Origin: Vibrio comitans
GTDB lineage: Bacteria > Pseudomonadota > Gammaproteobacteria > Enterobacterales > Vibrionaceae
NCBI GenBank assembly: GCA_024346835.1
Contig: AP024866.1
Coordinates: 1,736,001-1,800,000, forward strand
Direction of reading: 5' to 3'
DNA: 64,000 nucleotides
In this document: positions 1 through 9,398 of the stretch, piece by piece
Layout: each line of letters starts with the position of its first letter
Position numbering within the stretch: the first letter of the stretch is position 1
Notes under the pieces: generated by a model
The model's input: the letters and a program-made list of their open reading frames with translations, nothing else
Databases searched by the model: none
What the model was told of the DNA's origin: nothing
Made by a program: the position numbers and the translations under genes

Positions 1-1191
1 ATCAATTATTGTGACCGCATCAAAGGCGCTGAGTTATCTATAGCATCGGCGCCTAACTATCTGTATTTAAATAAAGAAAACGAATGTTACGATAAGACCG
101 TGTTATTCACCGACAAAGTACTTGAACAAATACATCACATCGCATCAAAAACACCCTATTTCACTTCCATGACCTTTTTGTCTGATCATGGGGAAGAAGT
201 TTTTGAAGGCTTAGGGCACGATGCAAGGAAGTTTAAAGAGACAATGGCTGAGATTCCGATGTTCATTTGGCCAGGAAACAATATGCACCTCTCGAAGCTA
301 GAAACTCTCAAATCACACCGAAATAGAATATTCTCCAACGACCTACTTTTTGACACCATATTAGGTCTGACCGATGTTAACACTCCAGTAAAGTCTAACG
401 ACTTTGATATAAGCTCCAGTCAGTTTCACTTACCGATCTCTGAAGCAAAAACGATGCACTCTTCAGTCCCGATATCTAGCTTGCCGCTATTCCAGGCTCA
501 AAATAATCTGTTAAAGGTCAATAACCTAATGGCACACAGAGTCAATACCATTGGTGCTATGGATGATGCTTATAAACAAGGATTCAAGGGCATTGAGCTT
601 GACGTGATTTTTGATGGCGATAGCAACACAATCGTCGTGGGCCATGACAAAGGCACGCTATCAGGTCTAACGCTTAAGCAGTATATGGATTTCGAGAAAG
701 GCCGCTTTAATGCCATATGGCTTGATTTTAAGAACATTGATGAAACTAATCTGGAGTCTGTATTTTTAGAACTAGAATCTTTGGACAAGCAATACTCTCT
801 AAAGAAACGCTCTCTTTTGGAAACATCATCCACCTCGCCTAAGATAAGGCAATTATCTCAGGCTAAATGGAAAACCAGCTACTACCTACCCACGAAAGAG
901 TATATAGAAATCTCAGCCTCATCCTCCTCTAGGATAAAGAAATCCAAACAACAACTCTTTGAACAACTTTCCACGCAAGAGATGACCTCACTCAGCTTCG
1001 ATTCCTCTCTACTGAAATTTGTTCAAGCCCACCTGCCGGAAGTCACCGATACCTTGAATCTAGAGCTAAATACCTGGACATCATTGCAGGTAGCAGACGA
1101 GTTGCTAAAAAGTAAGTTGAATCAAGCGGGCTTACTTAATGACCAAATAAAGCGCGTTATTGTCGTGCACCAATCTCGTTTCAAGCTTTAG
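1..1191 (+). CDS. EptA-like sulfatase-fold transferase fused to GDPD-like domain (5' partial)
   Basis: The frame is open to the left edge, so the first in-frame GTG (100) is not the real start and the N-terminus lies outside the window. Visible residues 1 to about 100 match the end of the phosphoethanolamine-transferase / alkaline-phosphatase-fold domain, with the metal-site motif SDHGE at residues 61-65. Residues about 175-260 look like a glycerophosphodiester phosphodiesterase domain: AHR at 178-180, E199-L-D201 and H215-D216, the catalytic His, Glu-x-Asp and HD pattern of that family. The role is inferred: phosphoryl-alcohol transfer or removal on envelope lipid or glycan. The tail is not recognised. 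Confidence 0.7.
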   Translation: MNYCDRIKGAELSIASAPNYLYLNKENECYDKTVLFTDKVLEQIHHIASKTPYFTSMTFLSDHGEEVFEGLGHDARKFKETMAEIPMFIWPGNNMHLSKLETLKSHRNRIFSNDLLFDTILGLTDVNTPVKSNDFDISSSQFHLPISEAKTMHSSVPISSLPLFQAQNNLLKVNNLMAHRVNTIGAMDDAYKQGFKGIELDVIFDGDSNTIVVGHDKGTLSGLTLKQYMDFEKGRFNAIWLDFKNIDETNLESVFLELESLDKQYSLKKRSLLETSSTSPKIRQLSQAKWKTSYYLPTKEYIEISASSSSRIKKSKQQLFEQLSTQEMTSLSFDSSLLKFVQAHLPEVTDTLNLELNTWTSLQVADELLKSKLNQAGLLNDQIKRVIVVHQSRFKL

Positions 1192-1350
1192 CACAACTAT
1201 TCCACTCTCTCTCAACAGCACCACTGATTAACTCACAATACTCTTTTGCAACGTTTTGTTACCTCTGTGTGATCAAGCTGTTTGCTTTATAAACATAAGC
1301 TGATATTCTAGCGAACAGTTGTAAGCTGAAACTTAATATATGGAGTAATT

Positions 1351-2475
1351 GTGAGCCCTCAACGTCCACCACTTCTGTGGTTTAACATTTTTATATTTGT
1401 CTCTAGCCTGTTGTTAGCAGCTGTTGTTACGCCTTGGTATGCGTTTAATTATGGTTTGAGTTGGGCACATCTGATTTGGTTCGTTATCGCATTCAGCTTT
1501 ACCAATTTATCCATTACTGCGGGTTATCATCGCTTGTGGAGCCACAAAACCTATCAAGCTCACCCTATCCTTAAGGCAATTTTTGCTATTGGCGGCGCAT
1601 TCTCGTTGCAAAATAGTGCATTGCACTGGTCTTCGGATCATCGTGAGCATCACAAGCACGTTGACCATGATATTAAAGACCCTTATTCCGCCTCTCGTGG
1701 TTTCTGGTATTCACATATTGGCTGGATGTTGCGCGACTACAACCAAGCTACGTATTCCGATTATCAAAACTGTCGCGACCTTAAAAAAGATAAAGTCGTC
1801 CAGTGGCAGCACAAGTACTACGGGCAACTTGCTGTACTGACCAACTTTGGGCTTCCTATCCTACTCGGTATAATTTACAACGACATTATTGGCATGTTCC
1901 TAGTTATCGGTGCGGTAAGATTGGTTTTAAGTCACCACACGACCTTCTTTATTAACTCACTCGCACACATCTGGGGTAAGCAAACCTTTACCAATAAAAA
2001 CTCAGCACGAGACAACGGTATTCTGGCGTTTTTTACCTTTGGTGAGGGTTACCACAACTTTCATCATCTGTTTGAAAACGATTACCGTAACGGTATCGAT
2101 TGGTGGCACTACGACCCAACAAAGTGGTTAATTAAGGCGTGTTCATGGGTGGGTTTGACCGAGAAACTTCGTGTCACACCACAATTTAAAATCGAAAAAG
2201 CGCGCGCGACAATGATGCTGCAAAACGCTCACCAAAAGCTCAATGAAATGGACGCAAGCCCTTCTATAACTCATACGCTAGAGCAAGAGTTTGATTCTCT
2301 GATAGAAAGCATGCGTGACTACTACGACAGCAAAATGCACTTACTGCAGAACAAAAAACAGCAGGTGTTAAAAAGTCACGAATTGGAAGTCTTAAAGATC
2401 CGCCACCAGCAATTAAAAGAGCAATTCCTACAGCAGCAACAGATGTGGATGAGCAACGTCAAACGCTTCGCCTAA
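1351..2475 (+). CDS. Membrane fatty-acid (acyl-CoA type) desaturase
   Basis: A 374-residue member of the membrane-bound di-iron desaturase family (stearoyl-CoA / DesC type), expected to introduce a cis double bond into acyl chains in the inner membrane. The three histidine boxes are visible: HRLWSH at 60-65, HREHH at 97-101 and HNFHH at 235-239. Hydrophobic segments lie near residues 8-55 and 155-200. The GTG start follows a GGAG at suitable spacing. Residues about 290-374 form an extra Gln/Glu/Lys-rich tail that looks like coiled coil and is not part of the catalytic core. The gene stands alone, with a hairpin terminator after it. Confidence 0.93.
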   Translation: MSPQRPPLLWFNIFIFVSSLLLAAVVTPWYAFNYGLSWAHLIWFVIAFSFTNLSITAGYHRLWSHKTYQAHPILKAIFAIGGAFSLQNSALHWSSDHREHHKHVDHDIKDPYSASRGFWYSHIGWMLRDYNQATYSDYQNCRDLKKDKVVQWQHKYYGQLAVLTNFGLPILLGIIYNDIIGMFLVIGAVRLVLSHHTTFFINSLAHIWGKQTFTNKNSARDNGILAFFTFGEGYHNFHHLFENDYRNGIDWWHYDPTKWLIKACSWVGLTEKLRVTPQFKIEKARATMMLQNAHQKLNEMDASPSITHTLEQEFDSLIESMRDYYDSKMHLLQNKKQQVLKSHELEVLKIRHQQLKEQFLQQQQMWMSNVKRFA

Positions 2476-2490
2476 TTGAGCTTCATATAA

Positions 2491-2523
2491 GAAACAGCAA
2501 CTTCGTTTGCTGTTTCTTTCTTT
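2491..2523 (+). terminator. Rho-independent terminator after desaturase
   Basis: A 10-bp perfect stem (2491-2500 with 2507-2516) encloses loop CTTCGT and is followed by a T-rich run. It sits 16 bases after the desaturase stop codon. Confidence 0.8.
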
Positions 2524-2598
2524 ACCTGTGTTACCATCCTACCCTGCGTTATGCAGAACTACTCGAAAAGACATCCGCCATCTCCTAGGAAAACACTT

Positions 2599-2805
2599 AT
2601 GCACTATATGAATTTGCAGTTCGATGAAAATGCACGCCAGTTAATTGAGAGCGTGATCTGCGAATTAGAAAATGATGATGGCTGGTTTAAAATGACGACC
2701 CGCATCGCGGCTCAGGTTGATAGTGTATTGAAAGAGAAAGGTTACCGTGGAACCGTGACTTGGTTCAGCGACTCTGATCTAATAGAGCATCAAATAGAAT
2801 ACTAA
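2599..2805 (+). CDS. Small conserved-looking hypothetical protein
   Basis: A 68-residue acidic protein that I do not recognise. The frame is open further upstream (from 2551), but that part runs through Pro/Ser-rich sequence. The ATG at 2599 is preceded by AGGA about 8 bases away, so it is the better start; a second ATG at 2608 is possible. No signal peptide or membrane segment is seen. The fold appears helical at the start (ENARQLIESVICELEN) with a strand-like end. It follows the desaturase terminator and is convergent with phzF. Confidence 0.55.
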   Translation: MHYMNLQFDENARQLIESVICELENDDGWFKMTTRIAAQVDSVLKEKGYRGTVTWFSDSDLIEHQIEY

Positions 2806-2837
2806 CCAATACCTATTATTGCTCCCAACTACCGTTC

Positions 2838-3638
2838 TTAAACGTGCATAACACCTTTGATTACCGTCACCGCTGACCCAATTAACATCGTTCGATTATT
2901 GGGCAGTAACTGCATTTTGATGTAGCCACCTCTGTTCGAAGCCTGATAAGCTTTAAGCGCTGTTTTTCCTAACCTTTCTCCCCAAAAGCGGCTCAATGCA
3001 CAGTGATTAGAACCGGTTACGGGATCCTCGTTGACGCCCACCCAAGGTGCAAAATAGCGAGAGACAAAGTCCAAGTGCTCGTCATTGGCAAGTGAAGTCA
3101 CAACGACCCCTCGCCCTGGTTGGTTTATCAAAGCAGAAAAGTCTGGCGATAGCCCACGCACAAATTCTTCATCGATCACCTCTATCAATACCTTGGAGTC
3201 AAACTCACTCACTGATTTTATGTGTTGTTGTTGAAGACCGAGAGCATTAAACAAGGACAAGTCTAACGGCTGCTTTGGGCTTACCTTAGCGGTTGGAAAG
3301 TTAAGTTCAATCTCCCCTTGCGCGACCTTCGCACTTAAAGAGCCTGATAGCGTATTGAACGTAATGATATCGCCAATCTTTGCCTCGCCTATTTCTTTCA
3401 AAATATGGGCCACCGATAAAGTGCCATGGCCACAAAGATTGACCTCAATCTCTGGAGTAAACCATCTAAGATTCATATCAGTACGTGACAAGAATACTGT
3501 CTCGGATACCGCCATCTCTTTGGCAATCAACCGCATTAATTCTTCTGATAGTGGTGTGTCTGTGATGCACACGCCAGCAGGATTACCCTCAAACGGGTTA
3601 GATGCAAATGCGTCAACTTGATAAATCGTTAATTCCAT
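2838..3638 (-). CDS. PhzF-family isomerase/epimerase
   Basis: A 266-residue protein of the PhzF / diaminopimelate-epimerase-like fold. Family landmarks are the opening DAFASNPFEGNPAGVC, the putative catalytic Glu46 in VSETVF, HGTLSVAH, and EDPVTGSNHCAL near the C-terminus. Length is usual for the family. The start ATG is preceded by GGAAG. Substrates of most PhzF homologues outside phenazine clusters are unknown, and no phenazine genes are nearby, so the physiological role cannot be assigned. It appears monocistronic. Confidence 0.9.
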   Translation of the reverse strand: MELTIYQVDAFASNPFEGNPAGVCITDTPLSEELMRLIAKEMAVSETVFLSRTDMNLRWFTPEIEVNLCGHGTLSVAHILKEIGEAKIGDIITFNTLSGSLSAKVAQGEIELNFPTAKVSPKQPLDLSLFNALGLQQQHIKSVSEFDSKVLIEVIDEEFVRGLSPDFSALINQPGRGVVVTSLANDEHLDFVSRYFAPWVGVNEDPVTGSNHCALSRFWGERLGKTALKAYQASNRGGYIKMQLLPNNRTMLIGSAVTVIKGVMHV

Positions 3639-3827
3639 ATTCTTCCATTAAAAAAGTTTAAGTCTCTGCAAAGGCGGCAGGACATTTACGAAATAGCGTA
3701 GAGCGACATGGCTCAAGCATGACCTCACTACCTCTATAAATAATAAATAGATTTCAAGGAAGCAGTTTAAGAAAACGCTCTTCCCTTGTATGGACGTAAC
3801 ATCAATCTTTAACGTCGACTCATCAAC

Positions 3828-4184
3828 TTACACAACTCCCTCATACTCTCTAAGAGCAGAATATATCTTAATAAATGCACTCGTCACTAAAGACAGTTCC
3901 ATTGCATTCAAAGAACTGATTGTATCAGTCAGAACATCTGCACTATTGCTAGAGTAGTTTTTATTAAGGCTGTACTGAAGGTCATAGAATTCAGGGATTA
4001 AGCACTTTGGAAGGTCGTACGTGGGATTAATCTCTGATATTACGATATAGGCTCGTTTCAATCGACTTATGTAGCTCGAATTACCGCAAAGAACATGAAT
4101 GGCACTTTCAAAAAGCTCGGATGATTTGAGGTATTTCCCAGTCGTTATGGGTGACGATATGTGGTGCAACGCTTTGCCTGTCAT
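3828..4184 (-). CDS. Hypothetical protein, possible small gene
   Basis: A 118-residue reading frame with no recognised family. It is Ser/Leu/Tyr-rich and mostly helical by inspection, without a signal peptide or membrane segment. The ribosome-binding site is weak (only GAGT well upstream of the ATG). It stands alone between phzF and an AraC regulator, with about 190 bases of non-coding sequence on the phzF side. It may be a real accessory gene or a chance frame. Homologues at the same length would settle it. Confidence 0.4.
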   Translation of the reverse strand: MTGKALHHISSPITTGKYLKSSELFESAIHVLCGNSSYISRLKRAYIVISEINPTYDLPKCLIPEFYDLQYSLNKNYSSNSADVLTDTISSLNAMELSLVTSAFIKIYSALREYEGVV

Positions 4185-4307
4185 TAATATTTACTCGCGT
4201 TTCGCTAACTAGATAAGCGAGCATACTAACCACGATGCACCACTGATTGAGCAAATGGATATATCACATCCAATGAACCCTTGTTTATGATATCGATGTT
4301 CTCAGGA

Positions 4308-5336
4308 TTATTGAGTGTACTCTTCTAAGCTTTCAACATACTGTCTAGGAGTAAAATCGTGAGCTTTCTTAAATGCCTTAATAAAGCTTTGCGTGTTACT
4401 GAAGCCCAGTTCTGCTGCCACATCTGCTATTGATTGACCCTCAGAGAGCATCTGTGGGGCTAAGTCCAACAGCAACTTGTACTTCACCAACTCAGAAAAG
4501 CTTAAATTATCTTTTTGCAGACGTCTTTGCAGCGTAAGCGGTGCAACCATCAAAATATCAGCGATGAACTCTAGCCTAGGGTAGCCAAACGCTCTTGAGT
4601 AATCTATCAATTCATAAACACATCGCGATAGATCGTTCTCATCCGGTAAGTTGATGTAATCCAACACCTCAACATACTTTAATTTCTTTGCGCCATATAT
4701 GGACTGTGGTTGCTCCGTGAACGTTCCCATAACCTCTGGTAAGCAGTGAATTTCAGTTTGCTTAGCATTCCATTGAACAGCTTTACAGCCAAATATTTCT
4801 TCCATCTCTCCTGGCTTTCCTAACCGCGAACCAGGCAAACACACTTTTTCTGGCTGATACTGCTCCCCTTTGTATTTGCGAAGCAATAATATAAAAATCC
4901 AAGCGGCAACAATCCCGTCGTTGAGCCGTTCGCTAGGAACTGAGATTTCTGTGTTATACGACCATTTTAAAAAACCAGCATCGATGACACCGCGCACCGT
5001 ACAGCCAGATTGAACACTTTTCGTCAAAGCAGTCAGCCTCAGCATGGCGGTAAAAAAAACAGGAGAAGAGCAAACGATATTGTTGAGCGGAGGGAAATTT
5101 TCGAACTTAATTTTAGAGCAGCCTTTGGCAACAAACAGCTCATCATTGGCAATTTCATCAATCACGCCAAAATAGCGAGTCATCTCCGTAAGGGGCATTA
5201 ATCGCATGGGATCATCAATAAGACTGGTAGGGAGCTTTACTTTATCAACACACCCCCCATAGTAATCATCCATCGCTTTTAGGTATAACCAAAATAGCCC
5301 GGTTCGACCAAAAGCAATTGAAAATGAATTTGCCAT
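4308..5336 (-). CDS. AraC-family transcriptional regulator
   Basis: A 342-residue regulator. The N-terminal about 230 residues resemble the arabinose-binding-like sensor domain of the OruR/ArgR-type AraC subfamily, for example PLTEMTRYFGVIDEIANDE near residue 48. The C-terminal 100 residues are a double helix-turn-helix domain, with the second helix-turn-helix around SIADVAAELGFSNTQSFIKA. It lies just downstream of, and on the same strand as, the DUF2955/HlyD efflux pair (92 bases from it), so it plausibly regulates those genes. The inducer is unknown. Confidence 0.9.
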   Translation of the reverse strand: MANSFSIAFGRTGLFWLYLKAMDDYYGGCVDKVKLPTSLIDDPMRLMPLTEMTRYFGVIDEIANDELFVAKGCSKIKFENFPPLNNIVCSSPVFFTAMLRLTALTKSVQSGCTVRGVIDAGFLKWSYNTEISVPSERLNDGIVAAWIFILLLRKYKGEQYQPEKVCLPGSRLGKPGEMEEIFGCKAVQWNAKQTEIHCLPEVMGTFTEQPQSIYGAKKLKYVEVLDYINLPDENDLSRCVYELIDYSRAFGYPRLEFIADILMVAPLTLQRRLQKDNLSFSELVKYKLLLDLAPQMLSEGQSIADVAAELGFSNTQSFIKAFKKAHDFTPRQYVESLEEYTQ

Positions 5337-5428
5337 ATTGACGTGTCCTTGATTAATTCTTCCTTTCGAGCTTAGTGAATAACACTTTTTTAATCAATAA
5401 CTAACCGTCAATATACAATCCATTATCC

Positions 5429-6460
5429 CTATGTGTTCGAATCCATCTTCAGCCAACCAATAGCAGTAAGAACCATAAAGCATCCCACTACATAAAGATT
5501 GGCCAACGCGATAAACAGCCACCTTTCATAAAAGGCATAGTCCATATCAAAGCCAGTGGTGTTGGTCACATCAGTCAGCAATAACATTAAACAACTCAGT
5601 GCCGAGGCTAAAAGCGCCCCTTTCTCACTGGTAAAAATCGCTCTTGCAAGACTTGAGATGACGAAAAACATCAGTAAGACATAAAAGGGAGCTATTGGAA
5701 CCATTACCAAAAGCTCAAAACAAATGATCGCAATGATTCCGCCTAGCAAATTCGCAAGCAGCACACCCATGCACGCTCGAATGCCTTTTTGCAGGTCAGA
5801 ACTCAGCACCAATATCCCTACGTAGATGAGTGTTAGCATTGCTACTTGTAAATCGAACATTAAAAAAGCGGCAATAATCGGTAGCAATACCAGTGTATTC
5901 AATCCGGCTATTTTCCGAGCCGTTGCATTCTTCAATTCGGCTTTAGGTAAGCTAATTTTCGACTGAGGAGGGAACACAAACTGAACCAAAACCGAGCAGA
6001 CCATTGCGAGCAAGAAAGCAATTGTCACACCAAGAGCGGTATCTATGCTGAGATTAATATCCAATGCAGCCATTGAGGGATAAGCTAACACAGACATTAA
6101 CCAAATCACGGTAATCAGTAAGTTGTCTCCTTTGATAGCTCGATAGAAAATCAGATAGAGAGACCAGCCAATACCAATCAGCGCCACCAAGGGAAACGTA
6201 GCGACTAATCGCGTTAACACAATTCCCAAACAGAGTGCTCCAACTAGCGCAAGTACAATGCTTTTTATCACTTTTGATGTTAGTTTTGGGCTAGTCGGTG
6301 CTAGCATTAAAGTGACCAAAGTAGGCGTGATATATGCCATTTCCCATTGGAAAAACACCATAATAATCACTGGAAGCACGACGCCAATACTGTAGCGCAG
6401 GATATCGATGTTTATTGTGTTCAGCTCACTGTGGGTTGATAGTGTTGCGTCAGTAGACAT
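5429..6460 (-). CDS. DUF2955 / FUSC-like inner-membrane efflux component
   Basis: A multi-pass membrane protein of about 343 residues with roughly ten hydrophobic segments in two similar halves, the pattern of DUF2955 proteins related to the aromatic-acid exporter (FUSC/AaeB) family. The frame can start at GTG 6472 or ATG 6460. The ATG is listed because neither has a strong ribosome-binding site. Either start lies inside the 3' end of the upstream HlyD-type gene, so translation is probably coupled. Inferred role: export of small, possibly aromatic or organic-acid, compounds together with that adaptor. Confidence 0.8.
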   Translation of the reverse strand: MSTDATLSTHSELNTINIDILRYSIGVVLPVIIMVFFQWEMAYITPTLVTLMLAPTSPKLTSKVIKSIVLALVGALCLGIVLTRLVATFPLVALIGIGWSLYLIFYRAIKGDNLLITVIWLMSVLAYPSMAALDINLSIDTALGVTIAFLLAMVCSVLVQFVFPPQSKISLPKAELKNATARKIAGLNTLVLLPIIAAFLMFDLQVAMLTLIYVGILVLSSDLQKGIRACMGVLLANLLGGIIAIICFELLVMVPIAPFYVLLMFFVISSLARAIFTSEKGALLASALSCLMLLLTDVTNTTGFDMDYAFYERWLFIALANLYVVGCFMVLTAIGWLKMDSNT

Positions 6461-7586
6461 AACTGAGCACACTCATCAATCGGATATAGAGCTTTCCAAG
6501 CCAATACATCACCCCAGAATCTTCGGTATGAATAATAATGTCTGCTTGACCACCCTCTCTACGTACACCCGTTGGTATCGGGTCAACAAAATCAATCGTT
6601 ACAGGAAATCTTTGGGCTTCTCGTAACCACCCTGTTTTATCAACTGGCGTTTGCAAATTTCCGACAGACGAACTGGCATTAAACTCTACCCCATAGCTGA
6701 TGGTTTTAACCGAGCCTTTAAAAACACGACCAGGCGCAGAATCAAAAACGATCTCTACTTCATTTCCGGCTTGAATATGCTCTAGGTTATTTTCTCTCAA
6801 ATACGCTTCTAACCATGAGTGCTTCGTTGAAATATACGTCATGATAGGTTGACCAACATTGGTATACACGCCGATGTCATAACGCACATTCGCCACAAGC
6901 CCTGTACTTGGCGCTCGAATTGTCGTGTGCTCTAGATCAACCTGAGCTTGAAGTAGTTCTGCAACGGCTTTTTTAACTCTAGGGTTACCATCTCCATTAA
7001 TACCCGCTTCGAGTTTGGCTTGCTCTAAGACCGACTTCGAGCGAACAAGCTCCGATTGCGCATTATCGAGCTGACTATTTGCTCGGTCAATTTCCGCTTT
7101 AGAGACAAAACCTTTCTGCCCTGCAGAAAGAATTCTATCAGCTTGCACCTTAACCAGTTCCAAGTTGGTTTTCGCTTTAACAAGATTGGCTTGGGCTACG
7201 GCAACATTTGCAGTTTTTGCCCCAACTTCAGATCCAGCAAGTTCTAAAGCCGCCTCTGCTTTCTCAACCGCAAGTTGATACTTTTCCGGATCAATTCGCG
7301 CAAGCACCTCTCCTTCTTGTAGCAATTGATTATTAATAACCGGTAATTCCACTACCTGCCCAGAAACTGAAGCAGAAATAGGAAACACGTAAGCTCTAAC
7401 ACGAGAGTTGTCTGTAAATGGAGTCAAACGATCAGCGGCCAAGTACCACGCAAGCAACAACACACAGGCAACTAAGCTTGCCATAGTTACTTTACGAACC
7501 CATAGTTCGTCATTGTTGACCGATTCAGAACTTGGTGTGACTGATTCGTCTAAGTTCACGTGATGACTGCTGGTTTTCGTATCCAC
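6450..7586 (-). CDS. HlyD/EmrA-type membrane fusion protein (efflux adaptor)
   Basis: A 378-residue periplasmic adaptor. There is one N-terminal membrane segment near residues 32-50, then a lipoyl-like half (VSGQVVELPVINNQLLQEGE), a helical hairpin around residues 95-195 rich in Ala/Glu/Lys, and the second lipoyl half plus barrel (APSTGLVANVRYDIGVYTNVGQPI). The GTG start is preceded by GGAG seven bases away. Its 3' end overlaps the DUF2955 gene, as in AaeA-AaeB-type pairs, so the two likely form one tripartite-style exporter. Confidence 0.9.
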   Translation of the reverse strand: MDTKTSSHHVNLDESVTPSSESVNNDELWVRKVTMASLVACVLLLAWYLAADRLTPFTDNSRVRAYVFPISASVSGQVVELPVINNQLLQEGEVLARIDPEKYQLAVEKAEAALELAGSEVGAKTANVAVAQANLVKAKTNLELVKVQADRILSAGQKGFVSKAEIDRANSQLDNAQSELVRSKSVLEQAKLEAGINGDGNPRVKKAVAELLQAQVDLEHTTIRAPSTGLVANVRYDIGVYTNVGQPIMTYISTKHSWLEAYLRENNLEHIQAGNEVEIVFDSAPGRVFKGSVKTISYGVEFNASSSVGNLQTPVDKTGWLREAQRFPVTIDFVDPIPTGVRREGGQADIIIHTEDSGVMYWLGKLYIRLMSVLSYVY

Positions 7587-7607
7587 TAATTACTCCAAAC
7601 GTAGGTT

Positions 7608-7644
7608 GTTAGCGTAAAAATTTAGAGAGCAAAACTTTGCTCTC
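7608..7644 (-). terminator. Terminator after CoA-disulfide reductase-like gene
   Basis: Nine-bp arms at 7625-7633 and 7636-7644 (GAGAGCAAA / TTTGCTCTC) are followed, on the minus strand, by an AT-rich tract with a five-T run. It lies 20 bases past the flavoprotein stop and separates that gene from the HlyD/DUF2955 pair. Confidence 0.7.
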
Positions 7645-7663
7645 CGCTATTTTCAACTATCTT

Positions 7664-9376
7664 TTACTCGCCAAAATCACTGGCACACCCAAGTGCTGCC
7701 CCTATCAAGATATTCTCTCTAGAGGGGTCTATATTTTGCTGTGTTTCTTCGTAGATACGTGTGAACTCATAACTTCCCGCTACGTTCTTTGCATCAAACC
7801 CATGAGACTTCAACATTCTGGTCATGTTGTAGCTTCTTTCCCCTGTGCGGCAATGAACGTAAACAGTACGATTCATATCCAACTCATCGAGCCTTGAGCG
7901 CAAACTGCTCATTGGAATATTGCGGGTTCCTTTTAGTCGACCCGCTGCATACTCAACCTCTTCACGAACATCAATCACTTGTTCACCGTAAGCCAACAGT
8001 GAATAGAGTTCAGTAAAACGAACCTGCTCTACTGAGCCATCATTCAAATTAGAGGCAACGTAACCTATCTTATTCACCACATCCTTACCTGTTCCAAAAG
8101 AAGGGGCATAACACAACTCGAGATCAGCGAGATCTTCTACTGTCATGTTTGCTTTAATTGCTGTTGCAACGACATCGGCACGCTTATCTGACGCTCCGCG
8201 ACTAGCAAATTGTGCACCTAGGATTCGACCTGTTTGTTTTTCAAAAATGAGTTTGGAATAAACTAGGTTCATGCCCGGCATGATTCCAACGATGCTTGGT
8301 GGAGCCGCATAAGCCACGTCATAATCAATGCCACTGTTTTTCAATGTCTTTTCTGACATACCCGTGGAAGCGATATTCATGTTGAACAGTTTCACTACCC
8401 CGCTACCAATGTAGCCTTTGTTCAGAATCTGACGACCATTGATATGATCTGCAATCAAACGGCCTTGCTTATTGGCAGGTCCCGCCATTGCTAACGGTAT
8501 TTTCTCGCCTGTGATTTGGTGAGACACAAGAATGGCATCACCCGCAGCATAAATACTCTTGGCTGACGTTTGGTAGTTTTCATCAACTTTGATATAACCT
8601 TTTTCCGTTAGATCGACACGTGAGCCTTTAAGGAAGCCAGTAGCCGGAATTACTCCAATGGCCAAAATAACAGCATCAGTTTCAATCTCCCCGCCAGTTT
8701 GGAGAATCACTTTCCCTTTCGCAAAGCTCTCTACACGGGTGTTCAAAATGACCTCCACACCATGAGAAACGAGCTCTGATTGACCGATAAAAGACATTTC
8801 CTTGTCTACAAATGGGATAATTTGATCACTGCCTTCAATAAGAGTGACTTCTATCCCTCTCTCTCTGAGGTTTTCAGCCGCTTCTAGTCCGATAAAGCCT
8901 CCGCCAACAACGGTGATATGCCTTGGGCTATTAGTGGTTATGAATGACATTATTTTGGAAACATCAGGTACTGTCTTCAAGCAATAGTGCGGCATATCTT
9001 CCAAGCCATTAAATCGAGGCGTAATTGGATTTGAACCAGGGGATAGTACCAATGCGTCGAAATATTCTTTAGTCACATCTCCAGTGATAGTGTTTTCTAC
9101 TTCGATATATTTTTCATCACTATTTACTGCAATGACATTACTATTAATTCTCGCATCAATATTAAACCAAGCCTTAAACTTATCCGGAGTCATGAGTATC
9201 AACTTGTCTTCTTCCATTGCCCCAGAAATATGGTAAGGCAAACAACAATTGGAAAATGACACTACAGGTCCGCGTTCATACATAATGATATCTGCGTGTT
9301 CATTTAATCTTCTACAACGAGCTGCTGCTGATGCTCCACCAGCCACACCACCAACAATCAAAATCTTCTTAATCAT
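7664..9376 (-). CDS. CoA-disulfide reductase-like flavoprotein with C-terminal rhodanese domain
   Basis: A 570-residue pyridine-nucleotide-disulfide oxidoreductase with a rhodanese extension (CoADR-RHD type). The N-terminal dinucleotide motif is IVGGVAGGASAAARCRR. The redox cysteine region reads SNCCLPYHISG (Cys44, Cys45), where the family usually has NCGLPY. A second NAD-binding motif is VVGGGFIGLEAAENL and a flavin motif is YAAGDA. The rhodanese catalytic loop HCRTGERS contains Cys509. Expected activity is NAD(P)H-dependent reduction of CoA disulfide, persulfide or polysulfide in the cytoplasm. It may share a transcript with the two small genes upstream (gap of 22 bases). Confidence 0.88.
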   Translation of the reverse strand: MIKKILIVGGVAGGASAAARCRRLNEHADIIMYERGPVVSFSNCCLPYHISGAMEEDKLILMTPDKFKAWFNIDARINSNVIAVNSDEKYIEVENTITGDVTKEYFDALVLSPGSNPITPRFNGLEDMPHYCLKTVPDVSKIMSFITTNSPRHITVVGGGFIGLEAAENLRERGIEVTLIEGSDQIIPFVDKEMSFIGQSELVSHGVEVILNTRVESFAKGKVILQTGGEIETDAVILAIGVIPATGFLKGSRVDLTEKGYIKVDENYQTSAKSIYAAGDAILVSHQITGEKIPLAMAGPANKQGRLIADHINGRQILNKGYIGSGVVKLFNMNIASTGMSEKTLKNSGIDYDVAYAAPPSIVGIMPGMNLVYSKLIFEKQTGRILGAQFASRGASDKRADVVATAIKANMTVEDLADLELCYAPSFGTGKDVVNKIGYVASNLNDGSVEQVRFTELYSLLAYGEQVIDVREEVEYAAGRLKGTRNIPMSSLRSRLDELDMNRTVYVHCRTGERSYNMTRMLKSHGFDAKNVAGSYEFTRIYEETQQNIDPSRENILIGAALGCASDFGE

Positions 9377-9398
9377 AATAAAACCTTTAATATTAACA

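Noticed and set aside
1192..1350. Possible fatty-acid regulator site upstream of the desaturase
   Set aside because: No palindrome matching FabR, FadR or UfaR-type operators could be recognised.
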